NCBI RefSeq assembly: GCF_050947335.1
Contig: NW_027473318.1
Coordinates: forward strand, 2,604,001 to 2,668,000
Reading direction: 5' to 3'
Source of the DNA: Megachile rotundata
Lineage: Eukaryota; Arthropoda; Insecta; Hymenoptera; Megachilidae
DNA length: 64,000 nt
In this document: positions 1-13,096 of the stretch, piece after piece
Layout: every line of letters begins with the position of its first letter
Numbering within the stretch: position 1 is the first letter of the stretch
Notes under the pieces: model-generated
What the model was told of the DNA's origin: nothing
Database searches by the model: none
The model's input: the letters and a program-made list of their open reading frames with translations, nothing else
Position numbers and translations under genes: made by a program

Positions 1-868
1 GTATGATTGTGATTGTATGACTGTGACTGTATGATTGTGATAGTATGATTGTGATTGTATGATTGTGATTGTATGATTGTGATTGTATGATAGTATTTGG
101 GAGATTGTATTTGGGAGATTGTATATGGGAGCTTGTAATTGTATGATTGCGATTGTATGATTGTGATTGTATGATTGCGATTGTATGATTGTGATTGTAT
201 GACTGTGATGTATGATTGTAATTGTATGATTATGATTGTATGATTGTGATTGTATGATTGTGATTGTATGATTGTGATTGTATTTTTGTGATTTTATGAT
301 TGTGATTGTATGATTGTGATTGTATGATTGTGATTGTATGATTGTGATTGTATGATTGCGATTGTATGAATGCGATTGTATGATTGTAATTGTATGATTA
401 TGATTGTATGATTGTGATTGTATGATTGTGACTGTATGATTGTGATTGTATGATTGCGATTGTATGATTGTGATTGTATGATTGTATTTGGGAGATTGTA
501 TTTGGGAGATTGTAATTGTATGATTGCGATTGTATGATTGTGATTGTATGATTGAGATTGTATGATTGTGATAGTATGATTGTGATTGTATGATTGTGAT
601 TGTATGACTGTGACTGTATGATTGTGATAGTATGATTGTGATTGTATGATTGTGATTGTATGATTGTGATTGTATGATAGTATTTGGGAGATTGTATTTG
701 GGAGATTGTATATGGGAGCTTGTAATTGTATGATTGCGATTGTATGATTGTGATTGTATGATTGCGATTGTATGATTGTGATTGTATGACTGTGATGTAT
801 GATTGTAATTGTATGATTATGATTGTATGATTGTGATTGTATGATTGTGATTGTATGATTGTGATTGT
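1..868 (+). repeat. 587-bp sub-repeat, two partial copies
   Basis: GACTGTGACTG recurs at 19 and 606, and TATATGGGAGCTTG at 122 and 709, both 587 bp apart. The match covers at least 1-281 against 588-868 and then breaks where the first copy has the T-rich unit and the second has TATCTGGG. The same pair recurs at 7232 and 7819. The length is 42 x 14 minus 1, matching the single 13-mer inside (near 209). Confidence 0.85.
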
Positions 869-1700
869 ATGATTGTATCTGGGAGATTGTATTTCGGAGA
901 TTGTATTTGGGAGATTGTAATTGTATGATTGCGATTGTATGATTGTGATTGTATGATTGCGATTGTATGATTGTGATTGTATGATTGTGATGTATGATTG
1001 TAATTGTATGATTATGATTGTATGATTGTGATTGTATGATTGTGATGGTATGATTGTGATTGTATGATTGCGATCGTATGATTGTGATTGTATGATTGTG
1101 ATTGTATGAGTGGGTTGTATGATTGTGATTGTATGGTTGTGATGTATGATTGTAATTGTATGATTATGATTGTATGATTGTGATTGTATGATTGTGATTG
1201 TATGATTGTATTTGGGAGATTCTATTTGGGAGATTGTATTTGGGAGATTGTAATTGTATGATTGCGATTGTATGATTGTGATTGTATGATTGCGATTGTA
1301 TGATTGTGATTGTATGATTGTGATGTATGATTGTAATTGTATGATTGTGATTGTATGATTGTGATTGTATGATTGTGATGGTATGATTGTGATTGTATGA
1401 TTGCGATCGTATGATTGTGATTGTATGATTATGATTGTATGATTGTGATTGTATAATTGCGATTGTATGATTGTGATTGTATGATTATGATTGTATTTTT
1501 GTGATTGTATGATTGTGATTGTATGATTGCGATTGTCTGATTGTGGTTGTGCGATTGTGATTGTACGATTGTGATTGTACGATTGTGACTGTATGATTGT
1601 GATTGTATGATTATGATTGTATGATTGTGATTGCATGATTGTGATTGTATGATTGTGATTGCATGATTTTGAATGTATGATTGTGATTGTATGATTGTGA
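1..1700 (+). repeat. Left partial copy of a ~7.2-kb higher-order repeat
   Basis: This stretch matches 7214-8955 base for base over long runs. The offset is 7,213 at the left, 7,227 after one extra unit (TATCTGGG at 876 and 8103; GAGTGGGTTG at 1108 and 8335) and 7,255 after two more (GATTTTGAATG at 1665 and 8920). The match begins at base 1, so the duplicated block continues off the left edge. It holds several cassettes with G-run units, one 587-bp sub-repeat, and T-rich units at 281 and about 1494. Single-base differences exist, for example GAGATT against GCGATT near 553. Confidence 0.85.
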
Positions 1701-3300
1701 TTGTATGATTGTGATTGTATGATTGTGATTGTATGATTGTGATTGTATGATTGTGAAAGTATGATTGTGATTGTATGATTGTGATTGTATGATTGTGATT
1801 GTACGATTGTGATTGTATGATTGTGATTGTATGAGTGTGATTGTCTGATTGTGGTTGTGCGATTGTGATTGTACGATTGTGATTGTACGATTGTGATTGT
1901 ACGATTGTGATTGTATGATTATGATTGTATGATTGTGATAGCATGATTGTGATTGTATGATTGTGATTGCATGATTGTGATTGTATGATTGTGATTGTAT
2001 GATTGTGAAAGTATGATTGTGATTGTATGATTGTGATTGTATGATTTTGAATGTATGATTGTGATTGTATGATTGTGATTGTATGATTGTGATTGTATGA
2101 TTGTGATTGTATGATTGCGATTGTATGATTGTGATTGTATGACTGTGATGTATGATTGTAATTGTATGATTGTGATTGCATGATTGTGATTGTATGATTG
2201 TGATTGTATGATTGTGATTGTATGATTGTGAAAGTATGATTGTGATTGTATGATTGTGATTGTATGATTGTGATTGTACGATTGTGATTGTATGATTGTG
2301 ATTGTATGAGTGTGATTGTCTGATTGTGGTTGTGCGATTGTGATTGTACGATTGTGATTGTACGATTGTGATTGTACGATTGTGATTGTATGATTGTGAT
2401 TGTATGATTGTGAAAGTATGATTGTGATTGTATGATTGTGATTGTATGATTGTGATTGTACGATTGTGATTGTATGATTGTGATTGTATGAGTGTGATTG
2501 TCTGATTGTGGTTGTGCGATTGTGATTGTACGATTGTGATTGTACGATTGTGATTGTATGATTGTGATTGTACGATTGTGAAAGTATGATTGTGATTGTA
2601 TAATTGTGATTGTATGATTTTGAATGTATGATTGTGATTGTATGATTGTGATTGTATGATTGTGATTGTATGATTGTGATTGTATGATTGCGATTGTATG
2701 ATTGTGATTGTATGACTGTGATGTATGATTGTAATTGTATGATTGTGATTGCATGATTGTGATTGTATGATTGTGATTGTATGATTGTATTTGGGAGATT
2801 GTATTTGGGAGATTGTAATTGTATGATTGTGATTGTATGATTGCGATTGTATGATTGTGATTGTATGATTGTGATTGTATGATTGAGATTGTATGATTGT
2901 GATTGTATGCTTGCGATTGTATGATTGTGATTGTATGACTGTAATTGTATGACTGTGATTGTATGATTGTGATTATATGATTGTGATTGCATGATTGTGA
3001 TTGTATGATTGTGAAAGTATGATTGTGATTGTATGATTGTGATTGTATGATTGTGATTGTATGATTGTGATTGTATGATTGTGATTGTATGATTGTGATT
3101 GAATGATTGTGATTGTATGATTGTGATTGTATGATTGTGATTGTATGATTGTGATTGTATGATTGTGATTGTATGATTGTGATTGTATGATTGTGATTGT
3201 ATGATTGTGATTGTATGATTGTGATTGTATGATTGTGATTGTATGATTGTATTTGGGAGATTGTATTTGGGAGATTGTAATTGTATGATTGTGATTGTAT
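1701..3300 (+). repeat. TACG-rich stretch of the array
   Basis: This part is dominated by CGATTGTGATTGTA units and by the cassette GTCTG-ATTGTGG-TTGTGCG, with GAGTGTG entry units at 1833, 2308 and 2490. GAAAG units recur at 2230, 2412 and 2580. G-run units appear only near the right end (about 2788-2812 and 3247-3273). There is no gene-like or unique sequence. Confidence 0.8.
2230..2593 (+). repeat. 182-bp local tandem duplication
   Basis: GAAAG at 2230 and 2412, and GAGTGTG at 2308 and 2490, are both exactly 182 bp (13 units) apart. The duplicated segment is a cassette running GAAAG, TACG, GAGTG, GTCTG, GTGCG, TACG. A further GAAAG at 2580, 168 bp on (12 units), suggests a third, shorter step. 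Confidence 0.8.
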
Positions 3301-4530
3301 GATTGCGATTGTATGATTGTGATTGTATGATTGTGATGTATGATTGTGATTGCATAATTGTGATTCTATGATTGTGATTGTATGATTGTTATTGTATGAT
3401 TGTGATTGTATGATTGTGATTGTATGATTGTGATTGTATGATTGTGATTGTATGATTGTGATTGTATGATTGTGACTGTATGATTGTGATTGTATGATTG
3501 TGATTGTATGATTGTGATAGTATGATTGTGATTGTATGATTGTGATTGTATGATTGTGATTGTATGATTGTGATTGTATGATTGTGATTGTATGATTGTA
3601 TTTGGGAGATTGTATTTGGGAGATTGTATTTGGGAGATTGTAATTGTATGATTGCGATTGTATGATTGTGATTGCATGATTTTGAATGTATGATTGTGAT
3701 TGTATGATTGTGATTGTATGATTGTGATTGTATGATTGTGATTGTATGATTGTGATTGTATGATTGTGATTGTATGATTGTGATTGTATGATTGTGATTG
3801 TATGATTGTGATTGTATGATTGTGATTGTATGATTGTGATTGTATGATTGTGATTGTATGATTGTGATTGTATGATTGTATTTGGGAGATTGTATTTGGG
3901 AGATTGTATTTGGGAGATTGTAATTGTACGATTGCGATTGTATGATTGTGATTGTATGATTGCGATTGTATGATTGTGATTGTATGATTGTGATGTATGA
4001 TTGTAATTGTATGATTATGATTGTATGATTGTGATTGTATGATTGTGATTGTATGATTGAGATTGTATGATTGCGATTGTACGATTGTGATTGTATGATT
4101 GAGATTGTATGATTGTGATTGTATGCTTGCGATTGTATGATTGTGATTGTATGATTGTGATTGTATGATTGTGATTGTATGATTGTGATTGTATGGTTGT
4201 ATTTGGGAGATTGTATTTGGGAGATTGTAATTGTATGATTGCGATTGTATGATTGTGATTATATGATTGTGATTGTATGATTGTGATTGTATGATTGTGA
4301 AAGTATGATTGTGATTGCATGATTGTGATTGTATGATTGTGATTGCATGACTTTGAATGTATGATTGTGATTGTATGATTGTGATTGTATGATTGTGTCT
4401 GTATGATTGTGATTGTATGATTGCGATTGTATGATTGTGATAGTATGATTGTGATTGTATGATTGTGATTGTATGATTGTGATTGTATGATTGTGATTGT
4501 ATGATTGTGATTGTATGATTGTGATGGTAT
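3301..4530 (+). repeat. Consensus-rich stretch with G-run clusters
   Basis: It carries the GCATAATTG-ATTCTA marker at 3352, long runs of near-perfect consensus units (about 3690-3875 follows a GATTTTGAATG unit), and G-run clusters near 3598, 3878 and 4199. The part around 4190-4340 (GGTTG before a G-run, then TTATATG, GAAAG, GCATG) resembles 29665-29820. Confidence 0.75.
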
Positions 4531-5277
4531 GATTGTGATTGTATGATTGTATTTGGGAGATTGTATTTGGGAGATTGTATTTGGGAGATTGTAATTGTAT
4601 GATTGCGATTGTATGATTGTGATTGTATGATTGCGATTGTATGATTGTGATTGTATGATTGTGATGTATGATTGTAATTGTATGATTATGATTGTATGAT
4701 TGTGATTGTATGATTGTGATTGTATGATTGTATTTGGGAGATTGTATTTGGGAGATTGTAATTGTATGATTGCGATTGTATGATTGTGATTGTATGATTG
4801 CGATTGTATGATTGTGATTGTATGATTGTGATGTATGATTGTAATTGTATGATTGTGATTGTATGATTGTGATTGTATGATTGTGATGGTATGATTGTGA
4901 TTGTATGATTGCGATCGTATGATTGTGATTGTATGATTATGATTGTATGATTGTGATTGTATGATTGCGATTGTATGATTGTGATTGCATGATTATGATT
5001 GTATTTTTGTGATTTTATGATTGTGATTGTATGATTGTGATTGTATGATTGTGATTGTATGATTGTGATTGTATGATTGCGATTGTATGAATGCGATTGT
5101 ATGATTGTAATTGTATGATTATGATTGTATGATTGTGATTGTATGATTGTGACTGTATGATTGTGATTGTATGATTGCGATTGTATGATTGTGATTGTAT
5201 GATTGTATTTGGGAGATTGTATTTGGGAGATTGTAATTGTATGATTGCGATTGTATGATTGTGATTGTATGATTGTG
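4531..5277 (+). repeat. ~745-bp duplicated block, copy 1
   Basis: It matches 6436-7182 at a constant offset of 1,905. The anchors are the G-run entry at 4545 and 6450 and the T-rich unit at 5002 and 6907. By eye the copies look identical up to about 5277, where copy 1 has a GTG unit and copy 2 a GCG unit. The block is one full cassette L: G-run cluster, 13-mer, CGATCG, T-rich unit, GAATGCG, second G-run cluster. Confidence 0.8.
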
Positions 5278-6434
5278 ATTGTATGATTGTATTTGGGAGA
5301 TTGTATTTGGGAGATTGTATTTGGGAGATTGTATTTGGGAGATTGTAATTGTATGATTGCGATTGTAATTGTATGATTGCGATTGTATGATTGTGATGTA
5401 TGATTGTAATTGTATGATTATGATTGTATGATTGTGATTGTATGATTGAGATTGTATGATTGTGATTGTATGCTTGCGATTGTATGATTGTGATTGTATG
5501 ACTGTAATTGTATGACTGTGATTGTATGATTGTGATTATATGATTGTGATTGTATGATTGTGATTGTATGATTGTGAAAGTATGATTGTGATTGTATGAT
5601 TGTGATTGTATGATTGTGATTGTATGATTGTGATTGTATGATTGTGATTGAATGATTGTGATTGTATGATTGTGATTGTATGATTGTGATTGTATGATTG
5701 TGATTGTATGATTGTGATTGTATGATTGTGATTGTATGATTGTGATTGTATGATTGTGATTGTATGATTGTGATTGTATGATTGTGATTGTATGATTGTG
5801 ATTGTATGATTGTATTTGGGAGATTGTATTTGGGAGATTGTAATTGTATGATTGCGATTGTATGATTGTGATTGTATGATTGCGATTGTATGATTGTGAT
5901 TGTATGATTGTGATGTATGATTGTAATTGTATGATTATGATTGTATGATTGTGATTGTATGATTGTGATTGTATGATTGTGATTGTATGATTGTGATTGT
6001 ATGATTGTGATTGTATGATCGCGATTGTATGAATGCGATTGTATGATTGTGATTGCATAATTGTGATTCTATGATTGTGATTGTATGATTGTGATTGTAT
6101 GATTGTGATTGTATGATTGTGATTGTATGATTGTGATTGTATGATTGTGATTGTATGATTGTGATTGTATGATTGTGATTGTATGATTGTGATTGTATGA
6201 TTGTATTTGGGAGATTGTATTTGGGAGATTGTATTTGGGAGATTGTAATTGTACGATTGCGATTGTATGATTGTGATTGTATGATTGCGATTGTATGATT
6301 GTGATTGTATGATTGTGATGTATGATTGTAATTGTATGATTATGATTGTATGATTGTGATTGTATGATTGTGATTGTATGATTGAGATTGTATGATTGCG
6401 ATTGTACGATTGTGATTGTATGATTGTGATTGTA
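5278..6434 (+). repeat. Array segment between the 1,905-bp-spaced blocks
   Basis: It contains a four-copy G-run cluster at 5292-5347. After this comes an unusual second ATTGTA 6-mer near 5366 without a partnering 8-mer, which shifts the 14-bp phase. Next are GACTG units, a long consensus run, GAATG at about 5650, and a GCATAATTG-ATTCTA marker at 6054. Confidence 0.75.
5292..5347 (+). repeat. Four-copy TTTGGGAG cluster
   Basis: Four units are followed by a doubled ATTGTA exit: GTAATTG occurs twice within about 22 bases, the only such case I noticed. Confidence 0.9.
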
Positions 6435-7182
6435 TGATTGTGATTGTATGATTGTATTTGGGAGATTGTATTTGGGAGATTGTATTTGGGAGATTGTAAT
6501 TGTATGATTGCGATTGTATGATTGTGATTGTATGATTGCGATTGTATGATTGTGATTGTATGATTGTGATGTATGATTGTAATTGTATGATTATGATTGT
6601 ATGATTGTGATTGTATGATTGTGATTGTATGATTGTATTTGGGAGATTGTATTTGGGAGATTGTAATTGTATGATTGCGATTGTATGATTGTGATTGTAT
6701 GATTGCGATTGTATGATTGTGATTGTATGATTGTGATGTATGATTGTAATTGTATGATTGTGATTGTATGATTGTGATTGTATGATTGTGATGGTATGAT
6801 TGTGATTGTATGATTGCGATCGTATGATTGTGATTGTATGATTATGATTGTATGATTGTGATTGTATGATTGCGATTGTATGATTGTGATTGCATGATTA
6901 TGATTGTATTTTTGTGATTTTATGATTGTGATTGTATGATTGTGATTGTATGATTGTGATTGTATGATTGTGATTGTATGATTGCGATTGTATGAATGCG
7001 ATTGTATGATTGTAATTGTATGATTATGATTGTATGATTGTGATTGTATGATTGTGACTGTATGATTGTGATTGTATGATTGCGATTGTATGATTGTGAT
7101 TGTATGATTGTATTTGGGAGATTGTATTTGGGAGATTGTAATTGTATGATTGCGATTGTATGATTGTGATTGTATGATTGCG
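6435..7182 (+). repeat. ~745-bp duplicated block, copy 2
   Basis: This is the second copy of 4531-5277. It includes the GCATG-ATTATG unit before the T-rich unit (4986 and 6891) and ends where the next ~7.2-kb repeat copy starts. Confidence 0.8.
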
Positions 7183-8430
7183 ATTGTATGATTGTGATAG
7201 TATGATTGTGATTGTATGATTGTGATTGTATGACTGTGACTGTATGATTGTGATAGTATGATTGTGATTGTATGATTGTGATTGTATGATTGTGATTGTA
7301 TGATAGTATTTGGGAGATTGTATTTGGGAGATTGTATATGGGAGCTTGTAATTGTATGATTGCGATTGTATGATTGTGATTGTATGATTGCGATTGTATG
7401 ATTGTGATTGTATGACTGTGATGTATGATTGTAATTGTATGATTATGATTGTATGATTGTGATTGTATGATTGTGATTGTATGATTGTGATTGTATTTTT
7501 GTGATTTTATGATTGTGATTGTATGATTGTGATTGTATGATTGTGATTGTATGATTGTGATTGTATGATTGCGATTGTATGAATGCGATTGTATGATTGT
7601 AATTGTATGATTATGATTGTATGATTGTGATTGTATGATTGTGACTGTATGATTGTGATTGTATGATTGCGATTGTGTGATTGTGATTGTATGATTGTAT
7701 TTGGGAGATTGTATTTGGGAGATTGTAATTGTATGATTGCGATTGTATGATTGTGATTGTATGATTGCGATTGTATGATTGTGATAGTATGATTGTGATT
7801 GTATGATTGTGATTGTATGACTGTGACTGTATGATTGTGATAGTATGATTGTGATTGTATGATTGTGATTGTATGATTGTGATTGTATGATAGTATTTGG
7901 GAGATTGTATTTGGGAGATTGTATATGGGAGCTTGTAATTGTATGATTGCGATTGTATGATTGTGATTGTATGATTGCGATTGTATGATTGTGATTGTAT
8001 GACTGTGATGTATGATTGTAATTGTATGATTATGATTGTATGATTGTGATTGTATGATTGTGATTGTATGATTGTGATTGTATGATTGTGATTGTATGAT
8101 TGTATCTGGGAGATTGTATTTCGGAGATTGTATTTGGGAGATTGTAATTGTATGATTGCGATTGTATGATTGTGATTGTATGATTGCGATTGTATGATTG
8201 TGATTGTATGATTGTGATGTATGATTGTAATTGTATGATTATGATTGTATGATTGTGATTGTATGATTGTGATGGTATGATTGTGATTGTATGATTGCGA
8301 TCGTATGATTGTGATTGTATGATTGTGATTGTATGAGTGGGTTGTATGATTGTGATTGTATGGTTGTGATGTATGATTGTAATTGTATGATTATGATTGT
8401 ATGATTGTGATTGTATGATTGTGATTGTAT
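7183..8430 (+). repeat. Right copy of the ~7.2-kb higher-order repeat, first part
   Basis: It continues the match to 1-1200. The 587-bp pair is present at 7232 and 7819. One visible difference from the left copy is GTGTGA near 7676 where the left copy has GTATGA. GAGTGGG occurs at 8335, as at 1108. Confidence 0.85.
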
Positions 8431-10805
8431 GATTGTATTTGGGAGATTGTATTTGGGAGATTGTATTTGGGAGATTGTAATTGTATGATTGCGATTGTAT
8501 GATTGTGATTGTATGATTGCGATTGTATGATTGTGATTGTATGATTGTGATGTATGATTGTAATTGTATGATTGTGATTGTATGATCGTGATTGTATGAT
8601 TGTGATGGTATGATTGTGATTGCATGATTGCGATCGTATGATTGTGATTGTATGATTATGATTGTATGATTGTGATTGTATGATTGCGATTGTATGATTG
8701 TGATTGTATGATTATGATTGTATTTTTGTGATTGTATGATTGTGATTGTATGATTGTGATTGTATGATTGTGATTGTATGATTGCGATTGTCTGATTGTG
8801 GTTGTGCGATTGTGATTGTACGATTGTGATTGTACGATTGTGACTGTATGATTGTGATTGTATGATTATGATTGTATGATTGTGATTGCATGATTGTGAT
8901 TGTATGATTGTGATTGCATGATTTTGAATGTATGATTGTGATTGTATGATTGTGATTGTATGATTGTGATTGTATGATTGTGATTGTATGATTGTGAAAG
9001 TATGATTGTGATTGTATGATTGTGATTGTATGATTGTGATTGTACGATCGTGATTGCATGATTGTGAAAGTATGATTGTGATTGTATGATTGTGATTGTA
9101 TGATTGTGATTGTATGATTGTGATTGTATGATTGTGATTGTATGATTGTGATTGTACGATTGTGAAAGTATGATTGTGATTGTATGATTGTGATTGTATG
9201 ATTTTGAATGTATGATTGTGATTGTATGATTGTGATTGTATGATTGTGATTGTATGATTGTGATTGTATGATTGTGATTGTATGATTGTGATTGTATGAT
9301 TGTGATTGTATGATTGTGATTGTATGATTGTGATAGTATGATTGTGATTGTATGATTGTGATTGTATGATTGTGATTGTATGATTGTGATTGTATGATTG
9401 TGATTGTATGATTGTGATTGTATGATTGTGATTGTACGATTGTATTTGGGAGATTGTATTCGGGAGATTGTATTTGGGAGATTGTAATTGTATGATTGAG
9501 ATTGTATGATTGTGATTGTATGATTGCGATTGTATGATTGTGATTGTATGATTGTGATGTATGATTGTAATTGTATGATTATGATTGTATGATTGTGATT
9601 GTATGATTGTGACTGTATGATTGTATTTGGGAGATTGTATTTGGGAGATTGTATTTGGGAGATTGTAATTGTATGATTGCGATTGTATGATTGTGATTGT
9701 ATGATTGCGATTGTATGATTGTGATTGTATGATTGTGATGTATGATTGTAATTGTATGATTGTGATTGTATGATTGTGATTGTATGATTGTGATGGTATG
9801 ATTGTGATTGTATGATTGCGATCGTATGATTGTGATTGTATGATTATGATTGTATGATTGTGATTGTATGATTGCGATTGTATGATTGTGATTGTATGAT
9901 TATGATTGTATTCTTGTGATTTTATGATTGTGATTGTATGATTGTGATTGTATGATTGTGATTGTATGATTGTGATTGTATGATTGTGATTGTATGATTG
10001 CGATTGTATGAATACGATTGTATGATTGTGATTGCATAATTGTGATTCTATGATTGCGATTGTACGATTGTGATTGTATGATTGTGATTGTATGATTGTG
10101 ATTGTATGATTGTGATTGTATGATTGTGATTGTATGATTGTGATTGTATGATTGTGATTGTATGATTGTGATTGTATGATTGTGATTGTATGATTGTGAT
10201 TGTATGATTTTGATTGTATGATTGTGACTGTATGATTGTGATTGTATGATTGTGATTGTATGATTGTGATTGTATGATTGTATTTGGGAGATTGTATTTG
10301 GGAGATTGTAATTGTATGATTGCGATTGTATGATTGTGATTGTATGATTGCGATTGTATGATTGTGATTGTATGATTGTGATTGTATGATTGTGATGTAT
10401 GATTGTAATTGTATGGTTATGATTGTATGATTGTGATTGTATGATTGAGATTGTATGATTGTGATTGTATGATTGCGATTGTATGATTGTGATTGTATGA
10501 TTGTGAAAGTATGATTGTGATTGTATGATTGTGATTGTATGATTGTGATTGTATGATTGTGATTGTATGATTGTGATTGTATGATTGTGATTGTATGATT
10601 GTGATTGTATGATTGTGATTGTATGATTGCGATTGTATGATTGTGATTGTATGATTGTGATGTATGATTGTAATTGTATGATTATGATTGTATGATTGTG
10701 ATTGTATGATTGTGATTGTATGATTGTATTTGGGAGATTGTATTTGGGAGATTGTATTTGGGAGATTGTAATTGTATGATTGCGATTGTATGATTGTGAT
10801 TGTAT
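8431..10805 (+). repeat. 2,375-bp tandem duplication, copy 1
   Basis: The next copy begins at 10806. Anchors 2,375 bp apart are GATCGTG at 8584 and 10959, GATTTTGAATG at 8920 and 11295, TACGATTGTATTTG at 9436 and 11811, TTCTT at 9911 and 12286, and ATTCTA at 10046 and 12421. Five 13-mers lie inside, and 2,375 equals 170 x 14 minus 5. Cassettes R, L, R and L follow in order. Confidence 0.88.
9626..10050 (+). repeat. Typical cassette L (example)
   Basis: Order of variant units: TTTGGGAGATTGTA x3, the 6-mer ATTGTA, GCG, consensus, GCG, consensus, the 13-mer (near 9738), GTAATTG, GATGG, GCGATCG (near 9821), TTATG, GCG, TTATG, a T-rich TTCTTGTGATTTTA at 9911, consensus units, GCG, GAATACG, GCATAATTG, ATTCTA. 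With small changes this order recurs dozens of times in the window. Confidence 0.85.
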
Positions 10806-13096
10806 GATTGTATTTGGGAGATTGTATTTGGGAGATTGTATTTGGGAGATTGTAATTGTATGATTGCGATTGTATGATTGTGATTGTATGATTGCGATTG
10901 TATGATTGTGATTGTATGATTGTGATGTATGATTGTAATTGTATGATTGTGATTGTATGATCGTGATTGTATGATTGTGATGGTATGATTGTGATTGCAT
11001 GATTGCGATCGTATGATTGTGATTGTATGATTATGATTGTATGATTGTGATTGTATGATTGCGATTGTATGATTGTGATTGTATGATTATGATTGTATTT
11101 TTGTGATTGTATGATTGTGATTGTATGATTGTGATTGTATGATTGTGATTGTATGATTGCGATTGTCTGATTGTGGTTGTGCGATTGTGATTGTACGATT
11201 GTGATTGTACGATTGTGACTGTATGATTGTGATTGTATGATTATGATTGTATGATTGTGATTGCATGATTGTGATTGTATGATTGTGATTGCATGATTTT
11301 GAATGTATGATTGTGATTGTATGATTGTGATTGTATGATTGTGATTGTATGATTGTGATTGTATGATTGTGAAAGTATGATTGTGATTGTATGATTGTGA
11401 TTGTATGATTGTGATTGTACGATCGTGATTGCATGATTGTGAAAGTATGATTGTGATTGTATGATTGTGATTGTATGATTGTGATTGTATGATTGTGATT
11501 GTATGATTGTGATTGTATGATTGTGATTGTACGATTGTGAAAGTATGATTGTGATTGTATGATTGTGATTGTATGATTTTGAATGTATGATTGTGATTGT
11601 ATGATTGTGATTGTATGATTGTGATTGTATGATTGTGATTGTATGATTGTGATTGTATGATTGTGATTGTATGATTGTGATTGTATGATTGTGATTGTAT
11701 GATTGTGATAGTATGATTGTGATTGTATGATTGTGATTGTATGATTGTGATTGTATGATTGTGATTGTATGATTGTGATTGTATGATTGTGATTGTATGA
11801 TTGTGATTGTACGATTGTATTTGGGAGATTGTATTCGGGAGATTGTATTTGGGAGATTGTAATTGTATGATTGCGATTGTATGATTGTGATTGTATGATT
11901 GCGATTGTATGATTGTGATTGTATGATTGTGATGTATGATTGTAATTGTATGATTATGATTGTATGATTGTGATTGTATGATTGTGACTGTATGATTGTA
12001 TTTGGGAGATTGTATTTGGGAGATTGTATTTGGGAGATTGTAATTGTATGATTGCGATTGTATGATTGTGATTGTATGATTGCGATTGTATGATTGTGAT
12101 TGTATGATTGTGATGTATGATTGTAATTGTATGATTGTGATTGTATGATTGTGATTGTATGATTGTGATGGTATGATTGTGATTGTATGATTGCGATCGT
12201 ATGATTGTGATTGTATGATTATGATTGTATGATTGTGATTGTATGATTGCGATTGTATGATTGTGATTGTATGATTATGATTGTATTCTTGTGATTTTAT
12301 GATTGTGATTGTATGATTGTGATTGTATGATTGTGATTGTATGATTGTGATTGTATGATTGTGATTGTATGATTGCGATTGTATGAATACGATTGTATGA
12401 TTGTGATTGCATAATTGTGATTCTATGATTGCGATTGTACGATTGTGATTGTATGATTGTGATTGTATGATTGTGATTGTATGATTGTGATTGTATGATT
12501 GTGATTGTATGATTGTGATTGTATGATTGTGATTGTATGATTGTGATTGTATGATTGTGATTGTATGATTGTGATTGTATGATTGTGATTGTATGATTTT
12601 GATTGTATGATTGTGACTGTATGATTGTGATTGTATGATTGTGATTGTATGATTGTGATTGTATGATTGTATTTGGGAGATTGTATTTGGGAGATTGTAA
12701 TTGTATGATTGCGATTGTATGATTGTGATTGTATGATTGCGATTGTATGATTGTGATTGTATGATTGTGATTGTATGATTGTGATGTATGATTGTAATTG
12801 TATGGTTATGATTGTATGATTGTGATTGTATGATTGAGATTGTATGATTGTGATTGTATGATTGCGATTGTATGATTGTGATTGTATGATTGTGAAAGTA
12901 TGATTGTGATTGTATGATTGTGATTGTATGATTGTGATTGTATGATTGTGATTGTATGATTGTGATTGTATGATTGTGATTGTATGATTGTGATTGTATG
13001 ATTGCGATTGTATGATTGTGATTGTATGATTGTGATGTATGATTGTAATTGTATGATTATGATTGTATGATTGTGATTGTATGATTGTGATTGTAT
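10806..13096 (+). repeat. 2,375-bp tandem duplication, copy 2
   Basis: It abuts copy 1 head to tail. The offset rises to 2,389 between 12421 and 12804 because of one extra 14-mer, then returns to 2,375 by 13097. Copy 1 has a second three-unit G-run cluster near 10809 that this copy lacks at the corresponding place. Confidence 0.85.
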
